A stretch of 64,000 nt of DNA from Cololabis saira (GCF_033807715.1 NC_084607.1:20154441-20218440); one strand, 5' to 3'. Numbered from the stretch's first letter, positions 1 through 13,517 are shown. Made by a program: numbers and translations. The notes: generated by a model not told the origin, from the sequence alone.

Positions 1-3000
1 AACTGGTGGGGCAATGACATCTGTTGCCAAGACAACCACTTCCCTACAATTGACTAAATGTGAAAATGTACTCTGAATGTAACTGTCATGTAACCAGGTT
101 AAATGGACCTATTGTGTAGGTTGGTCGAGAGTCCACTGAGACAACTGTTAACCGCAGTGGTTTTGATCTGCAGCAGTGTTGGGTCAGTGCAGTCAACTTA
201 ATAATTAAGGAGGGATGGAGACAGCTGTGCAGTGTGCAAAAGTCCAAATTAAATGCAGGAGATGTAAAAAGCTATAATGATGTTGAGCTCAGGGGGTGAA
301 AAGTCATCCTCTGAAGAAGTCTTGACTCTTTTTATTGCAGCAGTGAGCTTTTTATGACTGTTGCTGCATGTTCACCTTTGTCAAGCTCTTTCTATAATTT
401 TTGCTTTTATTTTTCCCTGTAAAAACCTTCTTCATGAGTCTTCAAGAAATTTTCGTCACAAATGAAATGTACGCTTTGGTTTTGCTGTGAATTAAACATA
501 TTCACATGACTTTAAGGAGTCACGTTACATAAGCACAGCTTAAACATTGCAAAAGGAGCAGGATCCAAACATTATCTCTAGTATATTGACTCTTTGTTTA
601 GGTTTGGATTGTAGATATTTTTGTGAATTTATACATACCATATCACCACATCACTGTTGCTACTTTTATAAAACAGAAACAGGAAGCCTTTGAATTTAGT
701 GGTCATTGTCTGCACATTTTCTGTTTCCAGCTTCTCATCTCATATAAACTTTATGCTGCAGAGACACCTAGTGGTCACTTTTGGAACTTATTCACATAAA
801 CCTTCACATGACCAACACAAACCAGTTTCATAGCTGTATATTTAAATACAAAATAGGAAAACTTCACATCAACCATTCACAAAACCAAAATCTGTTTGTT
901 TCACCTCAAACAAACGTGACCACACAAAGTTGCATGTAAACACTGATGAAGCAGCCACACACCAGTCTTACAATAAATATAACACTGCCACTGTGTGGAG
1001 AGATCGAGCACACTCACAGCAGGCACATGGAGAACCTTGTGAGTGGAACTGTTCACGCCACTACTGAGGGTTGAGGGGAACGGTCGAATAGTCTTACTAT
1101 GACTGCTACTTATATTCCACATCATTTCACTCAGACGGGACCCTTCCTGTGGAAAAAAAAAAAAAAAAGACTATTCGACCGGACCCTAGGTGTCTGTCCA
1201 TGGTCCATGTCCTCACAGCCTTCTATAACTCAGGCAGACTTGTAGAGGACGGTCTGTGAGGAGCAGATGTGAAGCTCTCCATGCTCGTGGCTGCCCACTG
1301 ATTACAGCCGGGACGCCGGCAGAACCAGAGGCCCGAGTGCTTCACAAATTTACTAACAACAATGCTGTCTGGTGTTTGTGTGTAGTAGTGCATATGTAAA
1401 GGATGCAGTATGTTCTATAGTTGAAGTAGTAAAACTGTAAACGAATGAAACTATGATTGAGACATGTTTGCAGCTCTGATGATACGTTGACGTTTTCTTT
1501 TCACAATTGCTCCACTTGTGTTGGAAGAACGCAAGCTTCATTCCCATCCGTGCCTCAGAATATTTGTTCTCAGTCTTTTAGATCTCTCTGAAAATAAAAG
1601 CCAACTATCTGAACCTTCTTTAATAAGCACAGCAGTGCAGGTTCAGAAGGCTATAATTATTCACAAACCTTGTCATTATCCTTTTAGATGCGCATTAAAC
1701 AATCTCTCTAAGGTGATGATCCAACGGTCTGAGTTAGAAAATCAAATGTGCCGTTTTTATAAACTACGCCGTCATTGTAATTTCAGAAAAGCTTCTCTTT
1801 TTTCTCCCTCTTTTTTCTTCTCTTTTCATGTGTCCTTGCTTCAGCAGACTTTAAATGTAACGGCTACAAAAAATAAGATTAACTGGCGATGATACAAGAG
1901 CTGCAAAATCCTTAAAAACCCTAACTTCATTCTAAAAAAGTTATACATTAATCATTTATTTTTACATTTACGTGCTATTATAAGTTAGGAACAAGGAAAA
2001 AGGTTAGTGTATACATGTGTGAGAGGAGTAAGAGAAAGAACTTAGTTGAGATGTTTCAACTATATGCTGCAGAAAGCCTTTGTTAGTAAATCAGATTCAT
2101 TTGTGAAATCCCAGCAGAGATCCACAAACAATCCCAAATCATTAAGTGAATTAAGTGTTATGCAAGCTGGACATGAGAGAAACGAACAGAGCAGGCAGAA
2201 GAGCTACCTTCACATAGTGGTTGTTTAACTGGCAGGCCTAGAACACAGAAGAAACTCACTGATTAGTGCGGTCAAAAATCAGCTGAAGTCTCGCCGACAC
2301 ATGGACACGGCAGGTCGTAACTTCAGTCATCTATAAGCATCTATCAAAGACTAAAGGTATGACTGAAAAACCATTCACATCTGCTGCACTCCATCCTGGT
2401 TTCCTTGGCAACCACACAGTTGCATTAGACGTCAGTCTCAAAGGAAAACCAAGGTCAGTGTTGTGTAGTGTGGAGAGAAACAAAAAAACTGATATGACGA
2501 GTCAAGAGACAGCAACAAGTACACTTTAATAAACTTGTCCTTACTTTCTTTTAGATCGATTTTATTTATTTACATCCCACACAGTTTTGCACTTGTGTGC
2601 CTTGCACTATTCAATATTGTGGATATCTTATATTAACAATGAATGGGTTATGAGCTTTATTTAAGGCTGTATGTTGTTGGTGAAGATATGCAATCAATAA
2701 GCAAAAATGTGTTTCAACAAATCACTAAAATAAGACACACTTTTTTCAAAGCATCGTTACAACTTCTTTTTGGCATCATAGTGCTTCTAGTATCTCTTGT
2801 TCAAATGTTTTCATTCAAGGATCAGTTTACATTCTGATCGTTTTCAGAAAGTGTCACGTCTCAGTGCTGCTGGGAAGCAAACAGCTTACATTAGACTCCA
2901 TTAAGGTCTACTAAATATACCACAACCTGAAGGATGTCCTTTGAACAAAAAGCCCTCCTTGGCTTAGTTCTGACTGTGGAGAGGATGTCTCTTCGCTTCG

Positions 3001-3417
3001 TATACTTTTCTGTGTTTGCGTTCCAGTGTAATGTTGGATCGCTTGTAACAATACACCTGTTAAAGCTGTCCTAGAAAGGTTAGTACAAACATGACTATTA
3101 CACTCTGAAACCTACTACTGCCCGGTGTGACTTTACTTCTTTATATTCTGCTTTGTATTTTTTGTTCTTTCTATGAGCACTACCTATACATTTTGTTATC
3201 AACTATAATCACAGTAAGTCCTTATCGTACTCTCATTTACAGACAAGAGCATTCATTCTCATTTGCCACTGAGGGAAAATACAAGGAGCGGGAACAAGAC
3301 GAGGTTACCACGGTGATGAGAGCGTAGGATAGATTTTGTTCAAAGGTGGGTATCTATATTCATTAGATGTGTGCATACAGTACATGAAAAGAGAATCTGC
3401 TCAACACTGCTCCTCAC
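1..3417 (-). other. prkca: prkca intron after the C2-end exon (partial)
   Basis: No exon or recognisable transposon was found. The stretch is AT-rich with short open frames that lack motifs. A patch at about 1181-1340 is richer in GC than its surroundings and unexplained. A perfect 13-bp inverted repeat spans 1081-1181. It is inferred to be intronic because it lies 3' of an in-frame exon with a good donor. Confidence 0.6.
1081..1181. repeat. 13-bp perfect inverted repeat flanking an A-run
   Basis: CGGTCGAATAGTC at 1081-1093 recurs as its exact reverse complement at 1169-1181, the second copy directly after a run of 16 A. The spacing of 75 bp could be the ends of a very short foldback insertion, but no flanking duplication was identified. 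Confidence 0.6.
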
Positions 3418-3511
3418 CTCAAACTTCTGTCGGAGCTCCAGATTGACATCATCCACTTCGGGAATGGGGACGTTGTAGTACTCTCCCTCCTCCTGGTTCA
3501 GTAACTTGTAC
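3418..3511 (-). CDS. prkca: prkca internal exon: end of C2 and start of V3 hinge
   Basis: This 94-bp exon supplies G to finish the split Trp codon and then 31 codons, [18 protein letters not shown] followed by [13 protein letters not shown]. This is the last C2 strand and the beginning of the V3 hinge before the kinase domain. NVPIPE and ELRQKFE fit PKC alpha; the VDDVN stretch is one residue shorter than the human alpha equivalent and more divergent, as usual for the hinge. The donor is GTGAGGAG. The acceptor is AATCTCAG behind a run of 16 or more T on the transcript strand. No following exon (ATP-binding lobe) was recognised between 1 and 3417, so the kinase part probably lies beyond the window's left edge. 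Confidence 0.95.
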
Positions 3512-5878
3512 CTGAGATTAAAAAAAAAAAAAAAAAGTAAATCCATGCTTTAAAAAAAAAAAAAACATTTATGTTTTTTTAAAAAAAATATACACTGTAT
3601 ACCTGAACACTTTTTATCCCTCATGTATAATTTCCTGTTTACCCATGCAGCTATAAATCTGAATAAGCAGTTTAGTGCTGAATGTTTGCAGGACTGTCTG
3701 TTGACTCTGTTTTTCCTCCGATGTACACATCCTCTAACCACTTGTCTAATGACCTGTAACATGCAGTACAAAATGTAGTCACAGCCACACAAAGACACAA
3801 GCACTGTAGTAGTTTCCAAGATTGCTGCCAACATTTTTACATCTACAGTAGATGATTCCTGGAGCTCCTGCTCAAAGCAGTCGATCAGGCTCGGTTTATA
3901 CGAAATAGCAGCGAGTATGCAAACAGGGCTTAACAGAGACTGAGTTGACTACGCCTGTAAGTGTCTGTTTAGCAGAGTAAAACAAAGCAGCTACACAACG
4001 GCGGGGAGATGAGGAAATGACGTAAACAGGTGCTGTTCGTCAGCCTGACGGGCTGGCTGCAGATGACAGTGTTTATGTCTGTTTTACGCACAACACCCCG
4101 CTGTTTGGAAGGAACATTGGTAGCAAATCACAGCTGTGGTTACTTTTAGATCAGGCCCACAAGCAGGCTTCCTCCAATAGACTCGATTCAGAAATTCAAA
4201 ATAAAGCCAAATAACAATATTACTGTATATAGAACAAGATTAGCCATTTTCACATAGTGCACGTCATGCAAAGGTTCTTGCATTTACGTATTGAGGATTG
4301 AAGACTTTGTTTAACATAGACCATCACAAAATGAACTTTTAGAGATATTTTTGACTGACACCGTAAAGGACAGCCATGCTGTTGGACTACAGGCAGCTCA
4401 TCACAGTTCTTATAACGTGTGGAGGAGGCATCCCTTATTTTGTGTGTGCAGGAACTACAAAGATTGTAGAGGATCTTTTTTAGCTGCTACCTCAAAGATG
4501 GAGGATTCCCTACATGATGGGGACTATTTCTGAAAGTCTACAGAGATTGGTTGGAAAACTTTATGATGATTGGTCCAGTGTACTGGGACTGGTCCAGACG
4601 ATGGAAGCGTAGATTTATTGGTCAATGTCGGAGTGCAACAGCAGATTCCACCGTTACATGAAATCTTGGTAAAAGGTTGGCCATATAAAAAACAGTTATC
4701 AACATTAGCCGCTAAAAGGATACACATTTGGAAAATGGGATCATCTGCTGTAAACTCCATAGTTTTATAAGAAAGCAAATACTATTTTCATGTTGGGACT
4801 TCTCCATTTACCTTAGGCTTACATTGATATGATGATGCAAAATGAGACGTAACACTCTTATTATCTGACACAAATATTTTCATTTTGGCCAAAGTGACAC
4901 TACCTGAGAACAGTGATCACATGCAGCACCCACAAACCCTGCTGTAACTTCTGTCAACATTGTGACTGGCCAGTGGCCAGTAGCTAATGTGATGGCTAAC
5001 TATGGCCAACTTTCTGAGCACATGCGATGATGATTACGTTGATTACTTCAGGTTGAGGCAGAGTACACTGAGGAAGAACTACAACTTGTGAACTTTTAAA
5101 TGAAACCATGGTGAGTGGAGTAACCATGAAGCCCAGGGTTTAATGAGCCAATAAACAACAACTTGATCTTGATTTGTCAGCCACCAACAAATTAGCTATT
5201 ACATTACTTCAGCATTCACATCTGTGTTGTGAATCTTAGCTAACAAAAGTCCTGCAAAGGGCTGTTATCCCTCAGGAAAGTCCTCAGTCCCTTTTAACCT
5301 CAGAGAGCCATTCAAACCATCAGGGAAAAATGTTCCTATGGGGGCACTCCTCAAATCTGGTCTTTAAGGTGGAAAGAACAGAAAGAAGCCAGTGAAACAG
5401 TAACACTTCAGTAGTTACGCATTCATTCTGAGTTTTCTTTCTCTTCACCTCCATGTAAGGCTGTAAGTAAGAATCAAGCGCTGGTTTCGCTCTCCACCCT
5501 CTCCAAAGTGCTTTTTGTTCACCAGCTGGGTGCAAACTGTATCAGATGGCGGAAAGGTACCGCTCTGAGTGGTACCGCTTATTATCAAACTCTAATATAC
5601 TGCGAGTTTTCACAGCTTTTCCCGTTGCTACTAAAAAATTAATAAAACACAGCACATCTCCTTCTTGCTGAGAAAGAGATGAGAATTTGAATACCACCGA
5701 CCAAGTTGTGCTTTTTACTGCCTGAATTGTCATTCTGTTGCATCTCTTACAATCATGAATCCATTTCAGCTACAGAAGTGCTGTCGAAGCCTCAAGAATC
5801 CAGTTCAGAGGTCATGCGCAGTATGGCATACTAATGGTAATTTACTGGTAGTGAATTATACACAGAGAGAAAACTGAC
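3512..5878 (-). other. prkca: prkca intron between the last two C2 exons
   Basis: This is a 2.37-kb intron with GT donor and AG acceptor on the minus strand. It has A/T homopolymer runs near 3521-3590. No repeat family, RNA gene or additional exon was recognised; small overlapping frames on both strands around 4351-4778 show no domain signature. Confidence 0.7.
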
Positions 5879-6013
5879 CATCCACAGTTTGGAGATTTGA
5901 TGAGTTCGGACACGCCAAACGACATGGAGCCCATGAAGTCATTCCGGGTGGTTCTGTCCCAGTCCCAAATCTCAATGGACAGACGTCGGTCCTTATCTGA
6001 TGCTTTCAGCTTA
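5879..6013 (-). CDS. prkca: prkca internal exon: C2 domain, calcium loop 3
   Basis: This 135-bp exon begins with the third base of a Phe codon and ends with TG of a Trp codon completed in the next exon, giving 44 whole codons. The peptide starts [20 protein letters not shown] and continues [17 protein letters not shown]. It carries the other three C2 calcium ligands, corresponding to human D246, D248 and D254. With the preceding exon all five ligands are present, so the domain should bind calcium and anionic lipid normally. The end reads LIKSPNCGW where human alpha has LMKMPASGW. The acceptor is GCAG and the donor GTCAGTTT departs from GTRAGT at position 3. Choosing CAG|TAAG over TAAG|CTG is forced by the phase of the neighbouring exon. 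Confidence 0.96.
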
Positions 6014-6159
6014 CTGCGTAGACAAAAACCAAGAAGGAAAGTATTTAGTAACGTTTTTGCATCGCACTCTGGAAATTATGTGTGAGAGCGTGGTAAACTT
6101 TTTGATTTTTTTTTCTTTTGTATCATTTAAAAAGACATTCTCATGCCGTTTTCACTCAC
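6014..6159 (-). other. prkca: Short prkca intron within C2
   Basis: This 146-bp intron has donor GTGAGTG and acceptor GCAG on the minus strand. It is the shortest intron in the window and nothing else was seen in it. Confidence 0.85.
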
Positions 6160-6316
6160 AAGGTAAAAGACTCGTTCCAGCAGGGGTTGAGAGAGGATCG
6201 AATGGTCCTTGTCTTCTGTTTGGTCTCATTCTTTGGGTCTGGGATTAGTTTGAGTTTAACATAGGGGTCTGATAAACCATTTGGATCCATAGGAATCAAG
6301 TTTCTAGCTTCACCCA
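6160..6316 (-). CDS. prkca: prkca internal exon: C2 domain, calcium loop 1 and lysine cluster
   Basis: This 157-bp exon completes Val with TG and ends with TT of a split Phe codon. It encodes [20 protein letters not shown] and continues [20 protein letters not shown] to NESFT. It carries two C2 calcium ligands (human D187 and D193 in MDPNGLSD). The basic strand used for PIP2 binding (human K197, K199, K209, K211) is preserved. The start reads GEAR where human alpha reads RDAK, so an Arg/Asp pair near loop 1 is changed; this could be lineage variation. The acceptor is CTCTTCCAG and the donor is GTGAGTG. The intron towards the preceding exon is about 12.6 kb; the one to the next exon is only 146 bp. 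Confidence 0.96.
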
Positions 6317-7139
6317 CTGGAAGAGATGTGAAAGAATATGTGAGTGTTTGAGCCAGACTCGATGACAACATGACTGTACTGAATCAGGAGGGAAATAGTA
6401 CATTAATGGAGAGCTCCAAATTGAATGAGAGTAGAAGGATGGAGGTCACAAAGTTGCGTTGATGAAAGTCATTTTGTAGCTGAGAGCAAACAATAGTTAT
6501 CTGAGCTTTATTTCTTGGGACATCAACAATTTCCTTGAACTGCACTCTTTTTAGGGCAGAATAGTTGCATAAGACACAAATTTAATCAAAAAATTAATTA
6601 CGGACGTACATGTAATATTTGGCTGAATGTCCCCGAGCAACTTTCCCCCTGACATAGTAGTTTCTGAAGTCAATAACAAGCCTCTGGCAGAAGACACATT
6701 TGTTTCCTGGAACAAACCTCACTTCACCTCTATTCATTGCTGTTTTAGCTGAGGTCAGGGCAGTTTGAAAGCTCTGTGTTAGCTTGTTTAAACTATTTAG
6801 CCACCAGCTTTGATATTTGTCTTGGGTCACTTGTTAGAACATCAAACATCGTTCAAGTTTTAACCATTTTAACTGATCACTGATGTCATTGAGTTTTTGT
6901 TTTCCCCCTGAAAATCTTTTTAAGTCTTTGCTCTCTGGCAATATGAATCCTCATCCTGAAAAGTTACTTCATATTTTTGATTGATGGGAGAAAGTATCAA
7001 ATATATAAATGTACACTTGTGCATTTGCTGTGGATCAAATGACTGATGACTAATGACCGATGAGATGAGGGTTTGTGGTCATGCTGGAGAAATTTCACAC
7101 TTTGCTCGCTTTTTGTTATCCTGTCCATTGTATAATATT

Positions 7140-7230
7140 GTCCAGATCCACCGGTAGGAAAACAGCCCCTGAGCATAATTCTACCACCACCAAGCTCAAC
7201 TGCTGGAATAATTCTCTTCCTCCCTTTTAC
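7140..7230 (-). mobile_element. Short Tc1/mariner-like transposase remnant (antisense)
   Basis: On the minus strand this piece reads like the DDE-region signature of Tc1 elements (a Gly-rich GGGRIML-like stretch). The plus strand shows the familiar antisense form ATTCTACCACCACCAAGC. It is short and decayed, and no terminal repeats were found. Confidence 0.4.
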
Positions 7231-7449
7231 TTCTCCATATACCTCTGGTTACTGAAGCTGAATCAGCTACAGGTATATCTGTTCTCAGTTCCTTTCTTGT
7301 TTGATTGAGTAGAAATGGAGTTTTGCCAACTTTTATTTCATGACAGCACCTTGTTTCCTGGATTGTAGAATCAGAACAATGAAGCAATGGATAAAGGTCA
7401 TGATGAAGGTAGATGAAGTGAATCACCCATCATGCCTAGTCCCTTCAAT

Positions 7450-7790
7450 GCAAACCGGTGGTGCCAGTATTATGATATTATTATGATATTATGGTTGCTT
7501 TAGTTTGTCAAATCTAGGTTCAGCAACATCATGTCCCCAAACAATGACTACCTGAAAATACATAAAGGTTGTCCATCAGTAGATTTTTGTCCTCCCTGAC
7601 ATTATGGGATTTTTTCAAGATAGCATTACAAAGATTAATTGGCTTCAAACTGATAAAGAGTTTTTCAGGGAGAATAAGACAACATTTTCATATGTGGACA
7701 GGTAAACAGTCCAGACCTCAACGTTGATTAGACTGTCTGGGATGCACTAGAGGAGACTAGTTAAAAATCAGCTTGATATGATCTTAAAGA
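7450..7790 (+). pseudogene. Decayed Tc1-like transposase fragment
   Basis: Two Tc1 landmarks are seen in order. A GGxSIM...LWG-like stretch occurs at about 7458-7500, interrupted by a small ATTATGATATT duplication. An SPDLN.D..VWDALEE stretch occurs at about 7710-7755, matching the Tc1 SPDLNPIENLWDxLE motif around the last catalytic segment. Stops and frameshifts separate them, so it cannot encode a transposase. The family is inferred from the motifs; ends were not resolved. Confidence 0.6.
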
Positions 7791-8345
7791 GGCCATTTTA
7801 CACACAGGTATGACTTTTTATGTCCATGTAGTGCATTTCATATTTTCAGACAGTCAGAGAAACAAACCAATCAAATCGGATACCACATATACTGGTAGCA
7901 GAAGCTGTGAAGCTAAACATATTGTAAGTGTGAAAAAAACAACAAAAAACAAAAAACAGAAACAGAGTTGTTGCACTAAAAGTCACATATTTAGTTATGA
8001 AATATGAAAGTAAAACAGGTTTTTAACAAAATTACACTGCTGGAGGAGGTGAATTGTTTTTTTAGTGGACTCTTAATGCTAACTGTGCACTGAAGTTGAG
8101 CAAAGGTGGACAGATAATGTGACATGACATTTTCCTGTGTGATATTGGAAAAATTGAGAAAGAGGAGTGCTAAGGTGCTTGCAGCAGGAGTAAAGGGATG
8201 AGTTGGTGTGTAGAGGCCACGTTCACCATGGCGACATCTGCTGTAAGTTGCCACTCCCCTACTTAACATCAGCATGAGAACACGCAAACACAGGACACAG
8301 GACAGTCATGCAGTGGAAACATGAAGAAATAATTAACAGCAGGAG

Positions 8346-8490
<145 letters not shown>

Positions 8491-9859
8491 AATGTGCAAT
8501 CCGTCCACTCTGTATATTTAAACGTAATCATCGCGGGGCAGGACCAATAAGCTACTAGGCTGTCACTCAAGAGTCTATTCTATTTAAGTTTATTATAAAG
8601 CATACAATTGTCAAACCCACTTAATGTAATCCTCAAATCACGTGACACAAAGGTGCAGACAGCTGGAAATAAACAAACTGCATTAGATCTCTTCATTATG
8701 AGCTGTTTTGAAAGAGACCGTATGAGGCAAATGTAAAGGTTTATGTCTGATTCTACATGCCTGCTGCACCTCTTCACACCTTCCTTCACTTTCAGGCTGA
8801 CCCTCCTGAAAGTGTAAATCTGCTTCAACTGATCAGTTGATAAGTCAAAAACTGTGAAGTGCGAGGCAACTGCTCATTCTTGGTTTGTGCTTTGCCAGAG
8901 GAGCCGGTAAACAGAAATCATTCAAATGTCTGCCAGTTAGTTGGGATGCAGTGTCTTCTGGGGCAGTGGTTGCAAGTCTCCTTGGTGTTGACTGTAAGTG
9001 TGCGTAATTTACTCAAACAAATATTGTACAATAAATAATCAAATAGTCCTCTGAAAATGGCAAAAATAATCCAAGATCTTGGAGGTTGACACCACTGTGT
9101 GTTGACAGAAGACATAAGAGAAACACAGCTGGGAATAAAAAAGGGGAACACAGTGCCATGTTTCCCCAAGACCAAAGAATGATTACTATATTACCTATCA
9201 TCTACAACATGAAATACAACAGAAAAAAGATACAATCTTTTAAAAAGGCCAAAACAATAAGATAAAAGCTGAAGTGAAGCTGAAAAAATGAAGGACAACC
9301 AGTTGAATCAATATTCATACCAATTTTCCATTTTCCATGCTGTTCCAGTTTCCTGCAGCAGAGGGCAGTGTAGGTCTCTCATTATCCCTCTGAAGCTGTT
9401 CCCATGTTCAAGACTGTATAGATTTAACCTTATAGTTCACTCCTTGTACTGAGCAAATTCTCAGCCCAGTTATCACCCTCCGTGTCATTTCGTCTCCCTT
9501 TCTCTACTGCTCTCTCCATCACCCGAAAGCCCACACAAACATATGCATGACACTGCAGGACAAAGACACAGAGTAACACCTAAAGTATGAAGGGCATAAG
9601 GAAAATCACAGCATCCCACGTCCTCATCGAAAGCCTACCCTCTGCTGGCTGTGGTGGTGTTCTCTGGCATTAGTCACTTCCATGGCAACGCAGGCACTAA
9701 ACAACACAAAAGAAACTTCGACAACACGCTAATGAGAGGACATGTGCCGATAAACACAGGCAGTTGAGGACAGATACCATATTTAGTGAATTTTAAACAA
9801 GGGGTGTGTGTGCAAGATGGATTTTCTTTGTGTGCGTTTCTCTGATAAATGTACACAGA

Positions 9860-9868
9860 CCCCCCCCC

Positions 9869-9924
<56 letters not shown>
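9860..9924. repeat. C-run followed by (CA)n microsatellite
   Basis: A run of about 11 C passes directly into 27 CA units. A smaller interrupted CA array lies at 10401-10434 and a G9-10 run at about 10514-10525. Confidence 0.97.
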
Positions 9925-9926
<2 letters not shown>

Positions 9927-10400
9927 ATGAAACATCATCATCAAGGACCATGCTGTCGGTTGTTGCTTAGATACAACAAGACCTGCTTGCCATCTGTGTC
10001 CTCCCTTCTCCATGCTCCTCACAAGGGAGCTGCTAATAAAATTAGTGGGAGTGTGTTTTGCCTTTCTTATTAGTTTTGGGGTAAAGCAGACACAAAGTTG
10101 ACATATGCCTGTGCAGGAGATCAGAGGGTTCAGTATCACACAGGTAATTACAAGATGCTGTGGATGCTATTCAGACATGAAACCGAGTGCATCCTCGCAA
10201 CAAGTGTGCAGCGCAGGTGCAAAAAACAAATAAAACCTCCACCGAACCATCACCTTATAAAAACACATATCCTGTGCCAGATATCTCCATCTGATACCAA
10301 TACCTGCTTAATAAAAATGTGTCACAGCTAAAAATGACTCTCATTGGATTTGGCGGGTGCAAATGGGGCTGGGGTGGGCTGACAGCGTAACCCCCCCCTA

Positions 10401-10436
10401 CACAAACACACACACACACACATACACACACACAAC
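10401..10436. repeat. Short interrupted (CA)n array
   Basis: CA repeats are interrupted by CATA and preceded by a C7 run. This is simple sequence only. Confidence 0.9.
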
Positions 10437-13400
10437 AAAAAAAAAGGCTTTGAAATTCAAATGTGTAGTTGCATAACAACACCGTGTGCCACCAATGAAT
10501 GCCTGATAATCTGGGGGGGGGGGGGCTGCCAAGCCAAACGGGAGTTGGATGGATCCCTGCAGTGCAGAGTCAGGGATCCACAGGCCAACGTCACACACAC
10601 AGCAGACGGATAGAGGCGGACCACAATGAACGCGGGATCCCAGTTTCTTGTCTGGACACGCATTCAAGATCAAAAATATCAGAAACAATGCACTACAATA
10701 TTTAGAGGAATGATTAAAATCCAAAACGGTAGCAATATTTAAAAAAAAAACTAAAAAAACTTCAAAATTCAAAACAGAAAATAAGAAAGACATGCTATAA
10801 CTATAACCGATAATATAAACTATATATTTTTCAACAATAGAGAAGTGTTAAGCAAACTTTAAGACCATTTTAAAAGAGGACAAAGGATCATTTTCAATTT
10901 CAGCTGGAACATTTGATTACTGACGCACTCTCACATCCCTGCTATTGTGATCGTAAAAGCAACTTAACCTCCACACTTACAGAAGGACCCTAGAAGCTAA
11001 AAACCGCAAAACTTTGTTTGTCATTTTAAATGCTTGTTGCTGTATTTGAAAAAAATAAAAAAATCTCTGGTCACGTCATGAAACATGTCCCCCCAAAAAG
11101 CAAATTGTAGCTTAGCAACCATGTGTTGCCAGGGAGCTCTCTCAAACCTAGCCACAACAACATGCCTGGGGATGACGGATGATGCTGGTTTTTCACTAGA
11201 ACTCAAATAAAGCCAAAATCAGCAGGTCCTCCGTCCTGAATGACCATATTCTGTAAATTGTGCGTCTCATCAGATGAGTATTTCTGCTTTTAAAAAAGTG
11301 CCACAAAGTACACACAAGAAACTTGCAAACATTGGTTGGTCTAAAGAAAATTACACAGTTGTGATTACATTGTCTTAGTTTGTAATACTTCTCTTATAAA
11401 GTGATCTTGTTTCTTCAGGGAAAGAGCAGACTGGACAGCTTCCTTGCACTTTTTAACGTGGTCACTGGGGATCATTTTCAGAAAAAGCTGTTAACAAGCT
11501 TATTGACTACAAAGGCTTCTGTCAGGCTCCCGTCAGATGTTTTACTTGTCTTGGGATTTAGAAAATGTAAAAAAAAACAAAACATTGAATTATCCTCCCA
11601 GATAAATGAACTTATCTCTAATGGATAGTCTTTCTCCCCTGTGGAAGACACTAATTTGTATTCGCAATCTCGTTTTTTCAGTCCACATCTACGATTTCAG
11701 TCAAATCTCCACTTCACCATGGTGGAGGGGTTTACATCCCTGAATGATCTCAGGAGATACACTGTCCAGGGCCATTGTCGCTGCCAAGGCAAATGAACTA
11801 AAACTAACGTAAGGGTGACTCTATTGATAACAACCCCGGGCTCAGCCCAAACAAGCTACACGGGCTCACCAGCAGGAGAGGCCATGCCATGGGTCAGGTC
11901 CAATGCAATATGGGTAGCAACCAAAGGTGTAAGCCTTTGTGTGCTAACCCTTTGTTTCTAAAACTAACCATTAGGACCTATTGGGTCCTCACTTTTTGGA
12001 GACTTTCCAAGTCAGATTTGTTGCCAAAGGGAGCTTTTTATCAATAAAACAAACCGTTTGGTATTCTTAAAACCTCCTGCAATGTGTACGAGAAAATCCA
12101 CTGCATGAAAATACAATTCAGATCCTTTTTCACAAAATCTGACTAGATCTATGTTATAATCCAAATATATTGCAGTTTTGGTTTTCTTTGTGAAGAACAA
12201 TCCCAGTTTAATCCTGCATAACTTAAAATAAAGAGTCTATTATCAGATTTTCATCCAAGAACAGCCTTTATGGTGTGATGAGCTTTGTCAGTAGAGGACA
12301 ACATGTAGTTTCATTCCACTATTCTTTAAACCTGAGGCTAGCATGTCAGCAGTGGGAGATCTCACCCCGAATAAACTGCTGCGTTAACCACCATCCTCAG
12401 ACGCTCTCTCTTTCTCTGTATTTGTGTGGGCAGGTCATGGAGGGATGTTTCTATGTATGCCTGTCATTAAAACTCCAGAAGAAACGTCTGCTCCTGCCCA
12501 TGGCTTTTCAAATGTCACCGTTGTAAGAGGAAAACAGTCGTTGGAAAGATGAATAATAGACTGATGAAGGACACTATCAGAGAGAGAGTAAAAGTGACAC
12601 AGGCTGATGAAGAAGAAGACTATCAGACTCCACTGTCTGCTAAAAAGAGACAGGTCTCCTTTTAAGAAAGAAAATAGAGGAGAAAGACAAAATATGAGCA
12701 AATAGACAGGCGGTCAGTTGGTATCAAAGGTGATGAGAGAGATGAGGTAAGCTGAGGTCTCAGGGGCAGGAACAGGAAAGACAAGATAGCGGGAAAAGTC
12801 AACCACAGAGGAAGCGATGAAAGGGAAAAACAACGAAAAGGAGTGGATGAGGGGTTATGGAGAGAGAGCCTGAGGAGATGTGTCTGTTTTCTTGGCCGGA
12901 AAGATTTAATCAAGTTCATGTCAGTGCGGTGAACCACAAAGGCCCGCCACTTGTCTGTAGGAACCAGAGGGGAGCTGGAGAACAAGCTGTGGCTTCACTG
13001 TTCAGATTGCTGCCGTTAGTAAGAGGGAACAAGAAAGAAATCAAGAAAACAAAACCCTACAGAACGTAAGCTTCTTCAGCCCTCGTTCCCTCATGTATTG
13101 TCCCCAGTAGTGATCTTTATTCCTCCTTTTATAACCATTGTCAATCTGAAAACCCTTTACTACTCACAGTCAGACAGCCAGGAGAAAATATGATTTCAAA
13201 CACCCTTGTGCGAGCACCACACTCAAACAGATGTGTGTTTCAGTGGCTGGAGTGAAACACTGGAATTGTCTGGAAAAGGATTTAAAATGCTGTTTTTGTC
13301 TATTTATCAGTTTAGACACAAGTACAAACAATACATCTTTCAATTATATGAGAAGGAATGTGAACATATTTGATCCATCATTTATTTTTTCATTTCTATT

Positions 13401-13517
13401 TCACCTGGATCCTTGAAATCTAACGAACAGTACTCATTTATATGTCCATACAGACTTATATACAAGAATGACAAGAAAGGCATTCACAATGCACTTCAAC
13501 ATTTACTCTCTTTGTAC

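Noticed and set aside
1518..1892. 124-codon frame near the window start
   Set aside because: It opens at a non-ATG codon and has AT-rich random composition; no motif.
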